Positions 45,722-55,291 are shown, counted from the stretch's first letter. The stretch: DNA of 64,000 bases from DATFDN01 sp963756495 (GCA_963756495.1 CAVWNS010000005.1:558001-622000); one strand, 5' to 3'. Notes: generated by a model from the sequence alone, not told the origin. Made by a program: numbers and translations.

Positions 45722-46723
45722 CTACTTCTTCAGGTTCATGCCCACGCGCTTGTTCACGAATTGCAGCGTGTAGGCCTTGGTGTAATCCATCCCCGGCGGA
45801 TAGAGCCCGACGGCTGCCATCTCTTGATAGATCGCCTGCCACCGCGCCGCCGTCATTGCCCCGATGCCGTTCTTCAGCGCGTCGCCGGAATCGACGATGG
45901 CGTGCTCCTTCAATGATGTCCGCCCATAGTTTATCAGCGCGTCCGTCATCTCCGGGTTGGCCTTCTTGATTGCCATGTTGGCGGGCGCCGGATCGCCGTA
46001 GAGATAGGAGTACCAGCCCTCGATCGACGCATCGACGAATCGCTGCACAAGATCGGGTTTCTCGGCGATCAGCCTGTCGGAGGTGCCGATCAGGCTGGCA
46101 TAGCCCTGATACCCGGCATCGGCGACCAGCAGCACCACCGGCTTCTCCCCGGTTGCCTGCTGGATCGAGAATGGCTCGGAGCCGAGAAAACCCTGCTGGA
46201 TCGCGGCCTTGCTCGCGACGAACGGCTGTAGATTGAACGTGTAGGGTCGGATCTGCGCGTCGGTATAGCCGAAGCGCGCCTTCAGGAAGTTCCACCACCC
46301 CGCGCGCGTGTCGGCGCTGACCATGATGGGCTTGCCCTTGAGCGCGACGAAGCTGTCGTTTCCCTGGCCGGCATGCGCGATCAGCACCGACGGGTCCTTC
46401 TGGAATATCGCGGCCACGGTGCGAAACGGGATCGCCTGCTTCACGAAGTTCAAGGCGATCAGCGAATTCGATGTGACGTTGAAATCCAGCCGCCCGGCCA
46501 CGAGCAGCTGGGTGTGGTTCACCTGCGGGCCGCCCTGCTCGATCGTGACATCCAACCCGCGCTGGGCATAGAGGCCGGTTGCCTGTGCTTGATAGAAGCC
46601 CCCGTATTCGGCCTCCGCCTTCCAGTCCAAGCCGAAGGTGACATGGTCAGCGGCGGCAGCGGGCAAAGGGCGGGCGAAACATGACAACAGTGAAAGGACT
46701 AATGTCAGCACGGTGGCGCGCAT
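45722..46723 (-). CDS. ABC importer substrate-binding protein (NMT1/ThiY-like)
   Basis: 333 residues with a signal peptide (MRATVLTLVLSLLSCFARPL, cleavage after PAAAA). The mature part begins DHVTFGLDWKAEAEYGGFYQ, AQATGLYAQRGLDVTIEQGG, as in NMT1/ThiY (HMP-precursor or pyrimidine) binding proteins; the opening differs from taurine or sulphonate binders. ATG at 46723. It is the first gene of the three-gene transporter operon and is divergent from an SDR gene 62 bp away. The ligand is uncertain; no riboswitch was recognised upstream. Confidence 0.85.
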   Translation of the reverse strand: MRATVLTLVLSLLSCFARPLPAAAADHVTFGLDWKAEAEYGGFYQAQATGLYAQRGLDVTIEQGGPQVNHTQLLVAGRLDFNVTSNSLIALNFVKQAIPFRTVAAIFQKDPSVLIAHAGQGNDSFVALKGKPIMVSADTRAGWWNFLKARFGYTDAQIRPYTFNLQPFVASKAAIQQGFLGSEPFSIQQATGEKPVVLLVADAGYQGYASLIGTSDRLIAEKPDLVQRFVDASIEGWYSYLYGDPAPANMAIKKANPEMTDALINYGRTSLKEHAIVDSGDALKNGIGAMTAARWQAIYQEMAAVGLYPPGMDYTKAYTLQFVNKRVGMNLKK

Positions 46724-46785
46724 TCCAGGCACCCTCCGGTTGTGGTTCGCCGTATCCTGCACCAGAGCGACGGGCGGAGATAGAG

Positions 46786-47526
46786 ATGCAGGACGGACAA
46801 GCAACAAGCTTCGGGCTTGCGGGGCGACGGGCGATCGTCACCGGGCATCGCGGCGGCATCGGCGAAGCGATCGCGGCCACGCTCGAAAACGATGGTGCCG
46901 AGGTGATCGGGCTGGACCTGCCCGACTTCGACCTCGCCGACACCGCAACCCTGGAGGCCCGCGCGGCCACGCTGATCGAGGCGCGCGGGCCGGCCGACGT
47001 GCTGGTGAACAATGCCGGGATCACCGTGCTGGGCAGCGTGCTCGATACCTCGCTTGCGGAGGTGGAGCGGGTGTTCCGGGTGAACTTCCTTGCCGCGTAT
47101 GCGCTGATGCGCGCGGTGCTGCCCGGCATGGTGGCGCGCGGGCGAGGCGCGATCGTCAATATCGCCTCCGACCAGGCGCTGGTTGGCAAGCAGGTGAGCG
47201 CGGCCTACGGCGCGAGCAAGGCGGCGATCGCCCAGTTATCGCGAAGCGCCGCTCTCGATTGGGCCCGCCACGGGATTCGGGTGAACTGCATCGCGCCCGG
47301 CAGTACCGAGACGCCCATGCTCGCCCATGTCATCAACGAGCTGGCCGAGCGGTATCCTGACCGCTTTCCCGCCTCCTCGGCCGATGTCTATCGTGCCGGC
47401 GTGCCGCTGGGGCGCTTCGCGCGACCCGAGGAAATCGCCGCCGTCGTCGCTTTCCTTGCCTCCGACGCCGCCTCGTTCATCACCGGCGTGATCCTGCCGG
47501 TGGATGGAGGAGGAACGGCGCAATGA
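46786..47526 (+). CDS. SDR-family oxidoreductase
   Basis: 246 residues: cofactor loop AIVTGHRGGIGEAIAATL, VLVNNAGITVLGSV, active-site serine in AIVNIASDQALVG, the YxxxK pair in VSAAYGASKAAIAQLSRSAA, then INCIAPG-like VNCIAPGSTETPML. The ATG at 46786 has CGGAG upstream. It overlaps the next SDR gene by 4 bp (ATGA). The substrate is unknown; such pairs often oxidise hydroxy acids or sugar acids. It may share the role of the divergent importer. Confidence 0.85.
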   Translation: MQDGQATSFGLAGRRAIVTGHRGGIGEAIAATLENDGAEVIGLDLPDFDLADTATLEARAATLIEARGPADVLVNNAGITVLGSVLDTSLAEVERVFRVNFLAAYALMRAVLPGMVARGRGAIVNIASDQALVGKQVSAAYGASKAAIAQLSRSAALDWARHGIRVNCIAPGSTETPMLAHVINELAERYPDRFPASSADVYRAGVPLGRFARPEEIAAVVAFLASDAASFITGVILPVDGGGTAQ

Positions 47527-48227
47527 GCGGCAAGGTCGCGCTGGTCACCGGCGGGTCGCGCGGCATCGGGGCGGCGGTGGCGGCCCGGCTCGCTGGGCAG
47601 GGCTGGCAGGTGCTCGCCGTGGCTCGCCGGGCACCGCAGCGTCTGCCGCCCGGCGTGGCGTTTCGTGCCTGCGACATGGCTGACGCGGTGGCGGCCCGGG
47701 AACTGATTGCGGGCATGGGGCGGCTGGACGCGGTCGTGAACGCCGCCGGGATCGCGGGCGCCAACCCGGTCGATGCCTCGGATGATGCCCTGTGGCATGC
47801 CATCCTTGGCGCCAACCTGCATGCGACCTATCATTGCTGCAGCGCCGCTGCGCTTCGCCTGCCGGAAGGGGGACGGATCGTCAACATCGCATCGACCCTT
47901 GGGCTGCGCGGGGTAGCCGACCAGACCGCCTACTGCGCGGCCAAGCACGCCGTCATCGGCTACACGCGGGCACTGGCCCTGGCGCTCGCGTCGCGCGGCG
48001 TCACGGTGAACGCGGTGTGTCCCGGATGGACCGACACCGGGATGGCGATGTCGCGCTTCTCCGAGCTCGGCATCACCCGCGCCGAGGCAGCCGCTGGGGT
48101 GCCGATCGGTCGCATCGCGAGCCCGGAGGAGGTGGCCGAGACGGTCGCGTTCCTGCTCAGCCCGGCGGCCGGCAGCATCACCGGCCACGCCCTGCCGGTG
48201 GACGGCGGGAGCCTGGCCGCGCCTTGA
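47523..48227 (+). CDS. SDR-family oxidoreductase (FabG-like)
   Basis: 234 residues: VALVTGGSRGIGAAVAARLA, VVNAAGIAGANPVDASDD, RIVNIASTLGLRGVADQTAY with the active-site serine, and YCAAKHAVIGYTRALALALA with YxxxK. The end GSITGHALPVDGGSLAAP is typical of FabG relatives. The start overlaps the previous SDR stop, and its own stop overlaps a TTG start of the DUF1491 gene, so the three are translationally coupled. The substrate is unknown. Confidence 0.85.
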   Translation: MSGKVALVTGGSRGIGAAVAARLAGQGWQVLAVARRAPQRLPPGVAFRACDMADAVAARELIAGMGRLDAVVNAAGIAGANPVDASDDALWHAILGANLHATYHCCSAAALRLPEGGRIVNIASTLGLRGVADQTAYCAAKHAVIGYTRALALALASRGVTVNAVCPGWTDTGMAMSRFSELGITRAEAAAGVPIGRIASPEEVAETVAFLLSPAAGSITGHALPVDGGSLAAP

Positions 48228-48559
48228 CCGAGCCCAGGATCAAGGCCGGGCTGTGGGTGAGCATGGCAATCCGCATGGGCGACCGCGATGGCAGACCGGG
48301 CATGGTACTGCGGAAGGGCGACGCGGATTCGGGTGGCATCCTGATCGTGCTGCATGGGCGCGAGGGCTTGTGCGTGCTGTCCCAGGTCCGCGCCGCCGAC
48401 GCGCTCCCCGCCTGGTTGCGCGCGACTGGCATGGCTCCGGTCGATCAGGCGACAGCCGATGCCTACGTTGCGCGCCAGGTCAACCGCGACCCCGATTTGT
48501 GGGTGCTGGAATTCGAGGCTCCCGACCTGCGGCCCCCGTTCGAGGCAACAATCCTTTAA
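48224..48559 (+). CDS. DUF1491 protein
   Basis: About 111 residues from TTG (TTGA overlap with the SDR stop): TEPRIKAGLWVSMAIRMGDR, GMVLRKGDADSGGILIVLHG, a tryptophan-containing middle, DAYVARQVNRDPDLWVLEFE. This is the DUF1491 pattern, a small alphaproteobacterial family of unknown function. The exact start is supported by overlap only, as no strong ribosome-binding site is visible. Confidence 0.75.
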   Translation: MTEPRIKAGLWVSMAIRMGDRDGRPGMVLRKGDADSGGILIVLHGREGLCVLSQVRAADALPAWLRATGMAPVDQATADAYVARQVNRDPDLWVLEFEAPDLRPPFEATIL

Positions 48560-48661
48560 GGCAAGCGGGATAGCCGGATTTGCCCGCTCATTGGTTGCAT
48601 GCGGTCCGGCAAGGCTCCATGCTCAATGCCGGAACGACCAAAAACAAGGGTGGGGGAGACG

Positions 48662-49819
48662 ATGCTGTCGCTCAATCAGCGTGCCGCGATCGCGGTATCC
48701 GCCTTGCTTGCCGCCGCACCGGTCGCCGCCCGTGCGGCACCGTTCATGATCGTGGGCGATGACGAGAAGGTGCTCTGGGACGATCACGGCGGCACGGTGC
48801 TCAGGCCGACCGGCAAGGACAACGTCCTCATCATTGATCTCGCCGAGCCGGAAAATCCGAAGATCGTCGCCAACTTGCCGCTCGAGAACTCGATCGTCGG
48901 GCCGCCCACCAACCTGGCCATCGCTCCGGGCAATGGGTCGGCGCTGGTAGCGGATTCGGTGACCGTGGTGACCGATGATGGCAAGCTGAAGCAGGTGCCG
49001 ACCGACAAGCTGTTCGTCATCGACCTGACGGCTAACCCGCCGAAGCTGGCGCAGACCGTGACCGTCGGCAAGCAGCCGTCGGGATTGGCGATCAATGCCG
49101 CCGGGGACTTGGCGCTCATCGCCAATCGCGCCGGCAATTCCCTGAGCGTGGTGAAGCTCCAGGGTGATCAGGCGACCGAGGTAGGCCAGGTGCCGATGGG
49201 CGGCAGCGTTTCGGCGGTGGAGTTCACCCCCGACGGTCGGCATGCGCTGGTGGCGAAGACGCCCGCGAACCAGGTGGCGCTGCTCGCGGTGGACGGCGAC
49301 AAGCTTAGTCAAGTCGCGACGTTTCCGACCTACGTGGCGCCGTACAACATCGCGGTGACGCCGAACGGGCAGCTCGCGCTTACCGCCGACAACGGCGTCT
49401 CCGACGGCAGCGTGGACGTGGTCAGCGTGATCGATCTCGCCGCGCAGCCGCCGCGGGTCGTCGATCGCATTGCCGTCGCGGACGCGCCGGAGGGCCTCGC
49501 GGCCAGCCCGAAGGGAGACGTGGCGGTTGTTGCCAGCGTCTACGGGTCCAACAAGCAGGGCAGCTGGTTCTATCACAAGAACGGGGTGATCACCGTGCTG
49601 CGGATCGACGGCGGCAAGGTCTCGCCGGGCAAGGTGATCGAGGTCGGCGCTGTCCCCGAGGCGATCGCGTTCACGCCCGATGGTGCCTATCTCTACATCG
49701 GGAACTATCTCGACCAGGACTTCTCGATTCTGCGGGTGAACGGCGGCGACGTGACCGACACTGGCAAGCGCTTCAAGGTTCCCGGCCATCCCGCCTCGGC
49801 CCGCATGAGCCCACGCTGA
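48662..49819 (+). CDS. Secreted YncE-like beta-propeller protein
   Basis: 385 residues. A signal peptide (MLSLNQRAAIAVSALLAAAP, cleavage near ARA) precedes about seven repeats of the form VxxTPDGxxALVAxxxxxxVxVx, for example VSAVEFTPDGRHALVAKT and IAVTPNGQLALTADNG. These are the YVTN/lactonase-type propeller blades. Periplasmic scaffold or ligand-binding role; lactonase activity cannot be assumed. GGGGGAG precedes the ATG. It appears monocistronic and converges with coq7 11 bp away. Confidence 0.8.
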   Translation: MLSLNQRAAIAVSALLAAAPVAARAAPFMIVGDDEKVLWDDHGGTVLRPTGKDNVLIIDLAEPENPKIVANLPLENSIVGPPTNLAIAPGNGSALVADSVTVVTDDGKLKQVPTDKLFVIDLTANPPKLAQTVTVGKQPSGLAINAAGDLALIANRAGNSLSVVKLQGDQATEVGQVPMGGSVSAVEFTPDGRHALVAKTPANQVALLAVDGDKLSQVATFPTYVAPYNIAVTPNGQLALTADNGVSDGSVDVVSVIDLAAQPPRVVDRIAVADAPEGLAASPKGDVAVVASVYGSNKQGSWFYHKNGVITVLRIDGGKVSPGKVIEVGAVPEAIAFTPDGAYLYIGNYLDQDFSILRVNGGDVTDTGKRFKVPGHPASARMSPR

Positions 49820-49829
49820 AAATCCGGTT

Positions 49830-50375
49830 TCAAACGATCTCGCTCACCGCGATCGCCGCGCGGCAGCCCGCCTTGATCGCGGCGACGAGCAGGCGGTAGC
49901 CGGGCGTCTGCTCGGCGCCGTGCGCTAAGCCGATGTCGCGATGCTCCAGTTCCTCGGCGCGGAACGCGTCGATCGTGGCGCGCAACTCGGGCTCGCGCTC
50001 CGTCAGGCTGGCCGACTGGCGGGCATAATGCGCGTCGATCGCCTCCTCCACCGCCACCGTACAGGCCATCGCCGCGCGTTCGCCCAGGGTGGCGGTCGCC
50101 GCGCCGAGGGCGAACCCCGCCAAATGCCAGAGGGGAAGCAGCGCTGTCGGGCGGACGCGGCGCCGGGCGATCAGGTCCTCGAAAGCGCGCAGATGGCGTT
50201 CCTCCTGCGCTTGCAGATGGCGCAGCACCGCCCCACTCGGGCGGTTGCCGAGCACGGTGAGTTGCCCCGCGTAGATTCTGGCCGCACCATACTCGCCCGC
50301 GTGATCGACGCGAATCGTCCGCGCCACCTCCGCGTCCGGCTGCCCATCTCCGGGCAGCCGTGCCTCCTGGCTCAT
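49830..50375 (-). CDS. coq7: Demethoxyubiquinone hydroxylase family protein
   Basis: 181 residues. Diiron ligands appear in RTIRVDHAGEYGAARIYAG (first E), AQEERHLRAFE (ExxH), VAVEEAIDAHYARQ (E) and FRAEELEHRDIGLAHG (ExxH). Coq7 hydroxylates demethoxyubiquinone in ubiquinone synthesis at the inner membrane. It is shorter than or equal to bacterial Coq7 and is coupled to dsbB by an ATGA overlap. No damage is seen. Confidence 0.92.
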   Translation of the reverse strand: MSQEARLPGDGQPDAEVARTIRVDHAGEYGAARIYAGQLTVLGNRPSGAVLRHLQAQEERHLRAFEDLIARRRVRPTALLPLWHLAGFALGAATATLGERAAMACTVAVEEAIDAHYARQSASLTEREPELRATIDAFRAEELEHRDIGLAHGAEQTPGYRLLVAAIKAGCRAAIAVSEIV

Positions 50376-50872
50376 CGCGTGCTCCCTCCGCTGCGCGCCA
50401 GATAGATAGCGAGCAATCCGGCGAGGGCCAGGGAATAGCCGAGGTTCATTGCCGCCATCGAGACCGGCAGGCCGGGAACCAGATAAGTCGGCAAGTCGCA
50501 GGGCTTGGAAGGCCGGTCAGGCATGGAAGCGAGAAGTTGGGCGGATGTGGCGCCGCGCACCTCCGGCGCGGCGCATTCGGGCAGCGGGCTTGGCCAGGCG
50601 CCTTGCTCCACGCCGACATGGGTCGCACCCAGTGCCGCGCCGGCCAGCAGCGCCACGATGCAAAGCCCGAGACTCCAGCGGGCAGCGCGGCGGGGAAGCG
50701 CGGCGCCGAGCAAGCCGAGTACGACGGCGACCCGCCACGGCCAGCGTTCAAGCAGGCAGAGCGCGCACGGCACCAGCCCGCCCCTGTGCTGGGCGGCAAG
50801 CGCCACAACGAGGGCGGAAGCGGCGGCAACGGCGACCATCAGCCCGGCGGTGTGCGTATTGGGCAGCCTCAT
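50372..50872 (-). CDS. dsbB: Disulfide bond formation protein B
   Basis: 166 residues with four membrane helices. The first cysteine pair is in LVPCALCLLERWPWR (CxxC), the second in the periplasmic loop around PECAAPEVR and PSKPCDLPTYLVPG. DsbB reoxidises DsbA and passes electrons to ubiquinone, which fits its coupling to the ubiquinone gene coq7. The end is a basic tail. It is divergent from the GST gene, about 80 bp away. Confidence 0.92.
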   Translation of the reverse strand: MRLPNTHTAGLMVAVAAASALVVALAAQHRGGLVPCALCLLERWPWRVAVVLGLLGAALPRRAARWSLGLCIVALLAGAALGATHVGVEQGAWPSPLPECAAPEVRGATSAQLLASMPDRPSKPCDLPTYLVPGLPVSMAAMNLGYSLALAGLLAIYLARSGGSTR

Positions 50873-50952
50873 GCGGCGCTCCCATGCGCCGCTTCCGTCA
50901 GGCCGGCAACCCGCCTACGCTGGGCCCAAGAGACACGACGGAGGAAACGAGA

Positions 50953-51576
50953 ATGCACCGAATCCTATGGGGTCGCTCGACGTCCAGCAACGTGATGAAG
51001 GTGATCTGGCTGCTGGAGGAGCTGAAGCTTCCATACGAGCGGATGGATGTCGGCGGTCCATTCGGCAAGACGGACACCCCGGAGTATCGGCGCATCAACC
51101 CGACCGGTCTGGTGCCGACCCTGCAAGAGGACGCGTTCACGCTGTGGGAGAGCAACGCGATCCTGCGCTATCTCTGCACCGAGCACGCGGACACGCCGAT
51201 GTTCCCGCGCCAGCCGCAGGCGAGAGCCGACATCGACCGCTGGATGGACGCGCAACAGACAACGATGAACCGTCCGCAGGGCGTCATCTTCGTCAACCTG
51301 ATCCGCACACCGCCGGAGAAGCGCGACAAGGCCGCGATCGACTCCGCGATCGTGGAGGCGGCCCGCGCCTGGGGCCTGATCGCGGCCGAGCTGGGCAGCC
51401 ATTCGTATATCTGCGGAGACACGCTGACCTTGGCGGACATCTGCTGGGGCGTGCATGTGCACCGCTGGTTCAACATGGACTTCGCCCGGCCGGATGTGCC
51501 GAACCTGCGCGCTTGGTACGATCGGTTGCTGCAACGACAGGTATACCGCGAGCACATCGCCCGCGCGATCGTTTAG
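50953..51576 (+). CDS. Glutathione S-transferase family protein
   Basis: 207 residues: the thioredoxin-like N-terminus MHRILWGRSTSSNVMKVIWL, the cis-proline region INPTGLVPTLQEDAFTLWES (NPxGxVP and ES glutathione-binding residues), and an all-helical C-terminal domain with SYICGDTLTLADICWGVHVH, the N-capping box. It has no catalytic cysteine at the usual beta-class place; serine 10-12 may serve. ATG preceded by GGAGGAAACGA. Function: conjugation or reduction of electrophiles in the cytosol; substrate unknown. Confidence 0.9.
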   Translation: MHRILWGRSTSSNVMKVIWLLEELKLPYERMDVGGPFGKTDTPEYRRINPTGLVPTLQEDAFTLWESNAILRYLCTEHADTPMFPRQPQARADIDRWMDAQQTTMNRPQGVIFVNLIRTPPEKRDKAAIDSAIVEAARAWGLIAAELGSHSYICGDTLTLADICWGVHVHRWFNMDFARPDVPNLRAWYDRLLQRQVYREHIARAIV

Positions 51577-51588
51577 ATCGCCCAAGTC

Positions 51589-52725
51589 TTACGCGATAAC
51601 CCCGGCGCCCCGTAGCGCACGCGTCTCCGCCTCGCTGAACCCGGCCTCGCGCAGCACGGGGTCCGTGTCCGCGCCCCGAGCTGGCGCGATGCGTGCCTCG
51701 GGCGGGGTGCGGGAGAAGCGCGGCGCCGGGGCGGGTTGGGCGGCGCCGCCGATCTTGACGAAGGCCTCCCGGGCCGTCGCGTGCGGATGCTGGGGCGCCT
51801 CGGTCATCGACAGCACGGGGGCGAAGCAGACGTCGGTGCCCTCCATCGCGGCGCACCATGCGTCGCGCGTGCGGGTGCGGAAGATTGTGGCCAGGCGCTC
51901 GCGCATCGCGGGCCAGGCGGAGCGGTCGTTCTGGGCAGGCAGCGCTTCCTCGGTCAGTCCGACCTTCTCCAGCAACATGGCATAGAACTGCGGTTCAATC
52001 GAGCCGATCGCGACATGCTTGCCGTCGCTCGTCTCGAACACGCCGTAATAGGGTGCGCCGCCGTCCAGCATGTTCTCGCCACGCTTATCCGACCATAGGC
52101 CGGCGGCGTGCATGCCGAAGGCCGCGCCCATCAGCAGCGCCGCCCCGTCTATCATCGCCGCGTCGATCACCTGACCGCGTCCCGACCGCGAGGCCTCCAG
52201 CAGGCCGCAGACCATGCCGAGGGCGAGCAGCATCCCGCCGCCGCCATAGTCGCCGACGAGGTTGAGCGGCGGCACCGGGGTCTCGGGTGTTCCGATCGCG
52301 TGCAGCGCGCCGGTCAGGGCGATGTAGTTGATGTCGTGTCCGGCGGCCTTCGCCAGCGGTCCGTCCTGCCCCCAGCCCGTCATGCGTCCATAGACGAGCT
52401 TCGGATTGCGCGCGAGGCACGCGTCAGGACCGATGCCCAGCCGCTCGGCAACCCCGGGGCGGAACGGCTCCATCAGCCCGTCGGCGCGCGCCGCCAGTCG
52501 CAGAACCACCTCGGCTCCGCCGGGCTTCTGAAGATCGACCGCGATCGAGCGGCGGCTGCGCTGGTGCACCTGGAAACGCGGATCGCTCTGCTGCTCCGGC
52601 CCGGACGGGCGCACACGGTCTACCCGGATCACGTCGGCGCCAAGGTCGCCCAGCATCATCGCGGCCATCGGGCACGGGCCGATCCCGGCGACCTCGACCA
52701 GCTTGGTTCCGGCGAGTGGGCCCAT
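51589..52725 (-). CDS. Class III CoA-transferase family, alpha-methylacyl-CoA racemase-like
   Basis: 378 residues: GTKLVEVAGIGPCPMAAMML at the start, then RMTGWGQDGPLAKAAGHDIN, YIALTGALHAIG and NLVGDYGGGGMLLALG. The GHDINY histidine and the following aspartate in VGDYGGGG match the catalytic pair of alpha-methylacyl-CoA racemase. It would epimerise 2-methyl-branched acyl-CoAs. Its stop lies 12 bp from the convergent GST end, and its start overlaps the stop of a second CoA-transferase gene (TGATG). Confidence 0.88.
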   Translation of the reverse strand: MGPLAGTKLVEVAGIGPCPMAAMMLGDLGADVIRVDRVRPSGPEQQSDPRFQVHQRSRRSIAVDLQKPGGAEVVLRLAARADGLMEPFRPGVAERLGIGPDACLARNPKLVYGRMTGWGQDGPLAKAAGHDINYIALTGALHAIGTPETPVPPLNLVGDYGGGGMLLALGMVCGLLEASRSGRGQVIDAAMIDGAALLMGAAFGMHAAGLWSDKRGENMLDGGAPYYGVFETSDGKHVAIGSIEPQFYAMLLEKVGLTEEALPAQNDRSAWPAMRERLATIFRTRTRDAWCAAMEGTDVCFAPVLSMTEAPQHPHATAREAFVKIGGAAQPAPAPRFSRTPPEARIAPARGADTDPVLREAGFSEAETRALRGAGVIA

Positions 52726-53939
52726 CAGATCACCCCTTCCCGATGCAGGCCGGCGATCTCCCCGGCGGATAAGCCGAGCCAGCCGCCATAGACTGCATCG
52801 TTATGCTGTCCGACCGTGGGGCTCGGAGTTGTGGGCGGCAGCGTCGTCCCGTGCAGGCGCAGCGGGGTGGTCGGCAGCACAACGTCGCCGAACTCCGGGT
52901 GCCGCACCCTCTCCAGGAAGCCGCGGCCGTGCATGTGCGCATCTTCCATCACCTCGGCGACGTCGCGGACCGGGGCGGCGGGAATGCGGTGGCGCTTGCA
53001 GATCGCGAACACCTCGTCCTTGCCCAGGGTCTGCGTCCAGGCTGTCACCAGCGCGTCCGTCGCCTCCATGTGCGCGACACGGCCCGCGTTGGTGGCGCAG
53101 GCGGGGTCGTCCTTCAGGTCCTCCCGCCCCATCGCCTTGAGCAGATTTTGGAAATGCTGCTCGATCACCACGTGGATCGCGACCCACCCGTCGCGCGTGG
53201 GATAAGCGTTGTAGGGGGCGCTGTTCAGCGCAGCCTGTCGGTTGCCCGCGCGCGGCGGCACCTTCCCGGTGCGGACGTAGTACTCCATGGGGGACGCGAG
53301 CGTCGGGTACACCGCCTCCTGCATCGCCACCTCGACCAGCCGGCCGCACCCGGTGACGGTGCGCTCAAACAAAGCGGTCATGATGCCGGCATACAGATGG
53401 ATGCCGCCCATCATGTCGACCAGCGTCGGCCCCGCCTTCATCGGCGGCCCGTCCGGGGCGCCGGTCACGCTCATGATCCCCGAGGCAGCCTGGATCGTGA
53501 AGTCCATCGCCAAGTTGCCGCGGTCAGGGCCGGTGATGCCGAAACCCGAGCCGGTCGCGTAGACCAGCCGCGGATTGGCTGCCGACAAGACCGCGTAGCC
53601 GACTCCGAGTCCGTCCATCGTACCCGGAGAGAAATTCTCCAGCAGCACGTCCGCGCGGCGCGTCATCGCTAACAGCAATTCGCGCCCGCGCGCCGCCTTC
53701 AGGTTCAGCGTCACCGCCCGCTTGTTGGCGTTCAGCATCGCAAAGGAGAAAATCGCCGACCTGCCCGGCTCGGCCCGCCGCCGCAACGGCTCGCCCTGTA
53801 GCGGTTCGATCTTGATGACCTCGGCGCCGGCCTTCGCCATCAGTAGAGTGCAGTACGGGCCCTGAAATATCTGCCCGAAGTCGAGCACGGTGATGCCGGA
53901 CAGCGGCAGGCGCGGCGTGTCGGTCTCAGGGGCGGCCAT
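52725..53939 (-). CDS. Class III CoA-transferase (CaiB/BaiF family)
   Basis: 404 residues: LSGITVLDFGQIFQGPYCTL, AKAGAEVIKIEPLQGEPLRR, ADVLLENFSPGTMDGLGVGY, NLAMDFTIQAASGIMSVTGA. This is the interlocked-dimer fold of formyl-CoA/carnitine CoA-transferases, which move CoA between carboxylic acids through a catalytic aspartate. It is translationally coupled to the racemase-like gene, suggesting breakdown of a branched or unusual acid. No dehydrogenase or hydratase genes are adjacent. Confidence 0.88.
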   Translation of the reverse strand: MAAPETDTPRLPLSGITVLDFGQIFQGPYCTLLMAKAGAEVIKIEPLQGEPLRRRAEPGRSAIFSFAMLNANKRAVTLNLKAARGRELLLAMTRRADVLLENFSPGTMDGLGVGYAVLSAANPRLVYATGSGFGITGPDRGNLAMDFTIQAASGIMSVTGAPDGPPMKAGPTLVDMMGGIHLYAGIMTALFERTVTGCGRLVEVAMQEAVYPTLASPMEYYVRTGKVPPRAGNRQAALNSAPYNAYPTRDGWVAIHVVIEQHFQNLLKAMGREDLKDDPACATNAGRVAHMEATDALVTAWTQTLGKDEVFAICKRHRIPAAPVRDVAEVMEDAHMHGRGFLERVRHPEFGDVVLPTTPLRLHGTTLPPTTPSPTVGQHNDAVYGGWLGLSAGEIAGLHREGVI

Positions 53940-53983
53940 CGCGGATTCCGGGTCAGCGCGCCCGCGAGTGTCCGCCGGTGCGG

Positions 53984-54907
53984 CTAGGACGGCAAGGGCC
54001 TGGGCTGAGCCGGCCGGCGGCGGGGCATGAACAGCAGGGCGAACCGCACCAGCCGGGGCACCGTGGTCGGGCGCAACAGGCGGACATCATAGCCGCCCAG
54101 GCGACGGTCGTTCTCGGCGAGGCAGATGCGCATCAAGTCGGCTGTGTTCACCTCGCCGCCCACCGCGCTTGCGCCTTGGACGGTGAAGTTCGCGTCCTCC
54201 TTGCCGCCCGCGCTCACGTCGCGCGCAAGGCCGATGCGTTCGCGGATCAGGAACGCCCAGACCCCGAGCGTCTTCACGAGGAACCACGGCCGCCGCCACA
54301 GGGGCATGGTCCGTTTGTGCCAGGCGATCCAGTTCACGAAGAATAGGATGTGCCGGCCTTCCTCCTGGATGACAGGCTCGAACGTCTCGACCAGCTCGGC
54401 CGGGAAGAAGCCCGATCGGCGGGCCAGCTCGAAGAGGCCGAAGGCGAAGAAGCTGTCGATGCACTCGGAGTAGCCGGTGACCATGAACCCCCATTCGGGA
54501 TCGCTCGGTTCGAGATATTCGGGTTCGGCCTCCAGCTCGATGCCGTAGGCGCGGACGAGGTTGGAGAGCACCTCCTTGTGGCGCCCCTCCTCGAAGGCCA
54601 TCAGCTCGAAGGCTTCGCGCAGGAGTTTGTCTCCGATTAGGCGCGCATAGGACAGGATGCGTAGCCTCGCGCGCCCCTCGGTCTGCACGGCGATATCCCA
54701 GATTGGCAGCGAGATCAGCCGCTGCCGCGCATCCGGGGCGAGCACTGGCCAGTCAAGGACGGCTGGCTTGTAGGGATTGAACGTGTCCAGCAGCATCCGG
54801 CTGAACATCGCCTTGTAGTCGTCACTTCCAACGCGCATCGGCGCGCCACCGCCGAACCGCCAGTTCCGTGCCGCGTGGTCGGCCGCAGCGACCGCCGTGC
54901 TGTCCAT
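53984..54907 (-). CDS. Ferritin-like diiron protein
   Basis: About 307 residues (start at the second ATG, MDSTAVAAADHAARN, which has AGGGG upstream). Two ExxH sets are visible: AFELMAFEEGRHKEVLSNLV and VETFEPVIQEEGRHILFFVN, with preceding glutamates, as in ferritin-like monooxygenases and desaturase relatives. Hydrophobic stretches around FFVNWIAWHKR and WFLVKTLGVWAFLI suggest membrane contact. Function is unknown. It ends 45 bp from the CoA-transferase gene on the same strand. Confidence 0.75.
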   Translation of the reverse strand: MDSTAVAAADHAARNWRFGGGAPMRVGSDDYKAMFSRMLLDTFNPYKPAVLDWPVLAPDARQRLISLPIWDIAVQTEGRARLRILSYARLIGDKLLREAFELMAFEEGRHKEVLSNLVRAYGIELEAEPEYLEPSDPEWGFMVTGYSECIDSFFAFGLFELARRSGFFPAELVETFEPVIQEEGRHILFFVNWIAWHKRTMPLWRRPWFLVKTLGVWAFLIRERIGLARDVSAGGKEDANFTVQGASAVGGEVNTADLMRICLAENDRRLGGYDVRLLRPTTVPRLVRFALLFMPRRRPAQPRPLPS

Positions 54908-55291
54908 GCCTGCCCCTGCCACAAGCCATTGCGGCATGTGGCCGCGGGTTCGTCTGGTGCAACCTTCCGGAGGCGCAAGTCAACGGCTGGAGGGCAAACC
55001 GCGCGCGGCAGCACTGGCGGGAGCGCCAGGCCTCGACCCCATTGTGGGCTTCGCCAGTCAGATGGGCGGCCTCGCGACGAAGGGCCTGACCACCAGAACC
55101 GGGTTCGGTGGTAGCTGGGCTTCATGCAGCTGCCGGTTGTTCACTCGGTGCAATCAACAATTATATGATGTCCCACGACCGAGCGGGTCTAATCTCCCCT
55201 GTCCGTCGCGGGCTCGTCGGACGCAAGCGGATCAACACCCCCAGCATGCCTCTCGTCCCGCGGCGGGCAGCAATCAACCGGGGGAACCGTC
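54908..55291. other. Intergenic region with a candidate promoter
   Basis: No gene supported. TTGTTC (55137-55142), an 18-base spacer and TTATAT (55161-55166) form a weak sigma-70-like promoter for the small gene at 55292. The AT-richness around 55140-55170 is unusual for this stretch and could also mark the edge of a mobile element. Confidence 0.4.
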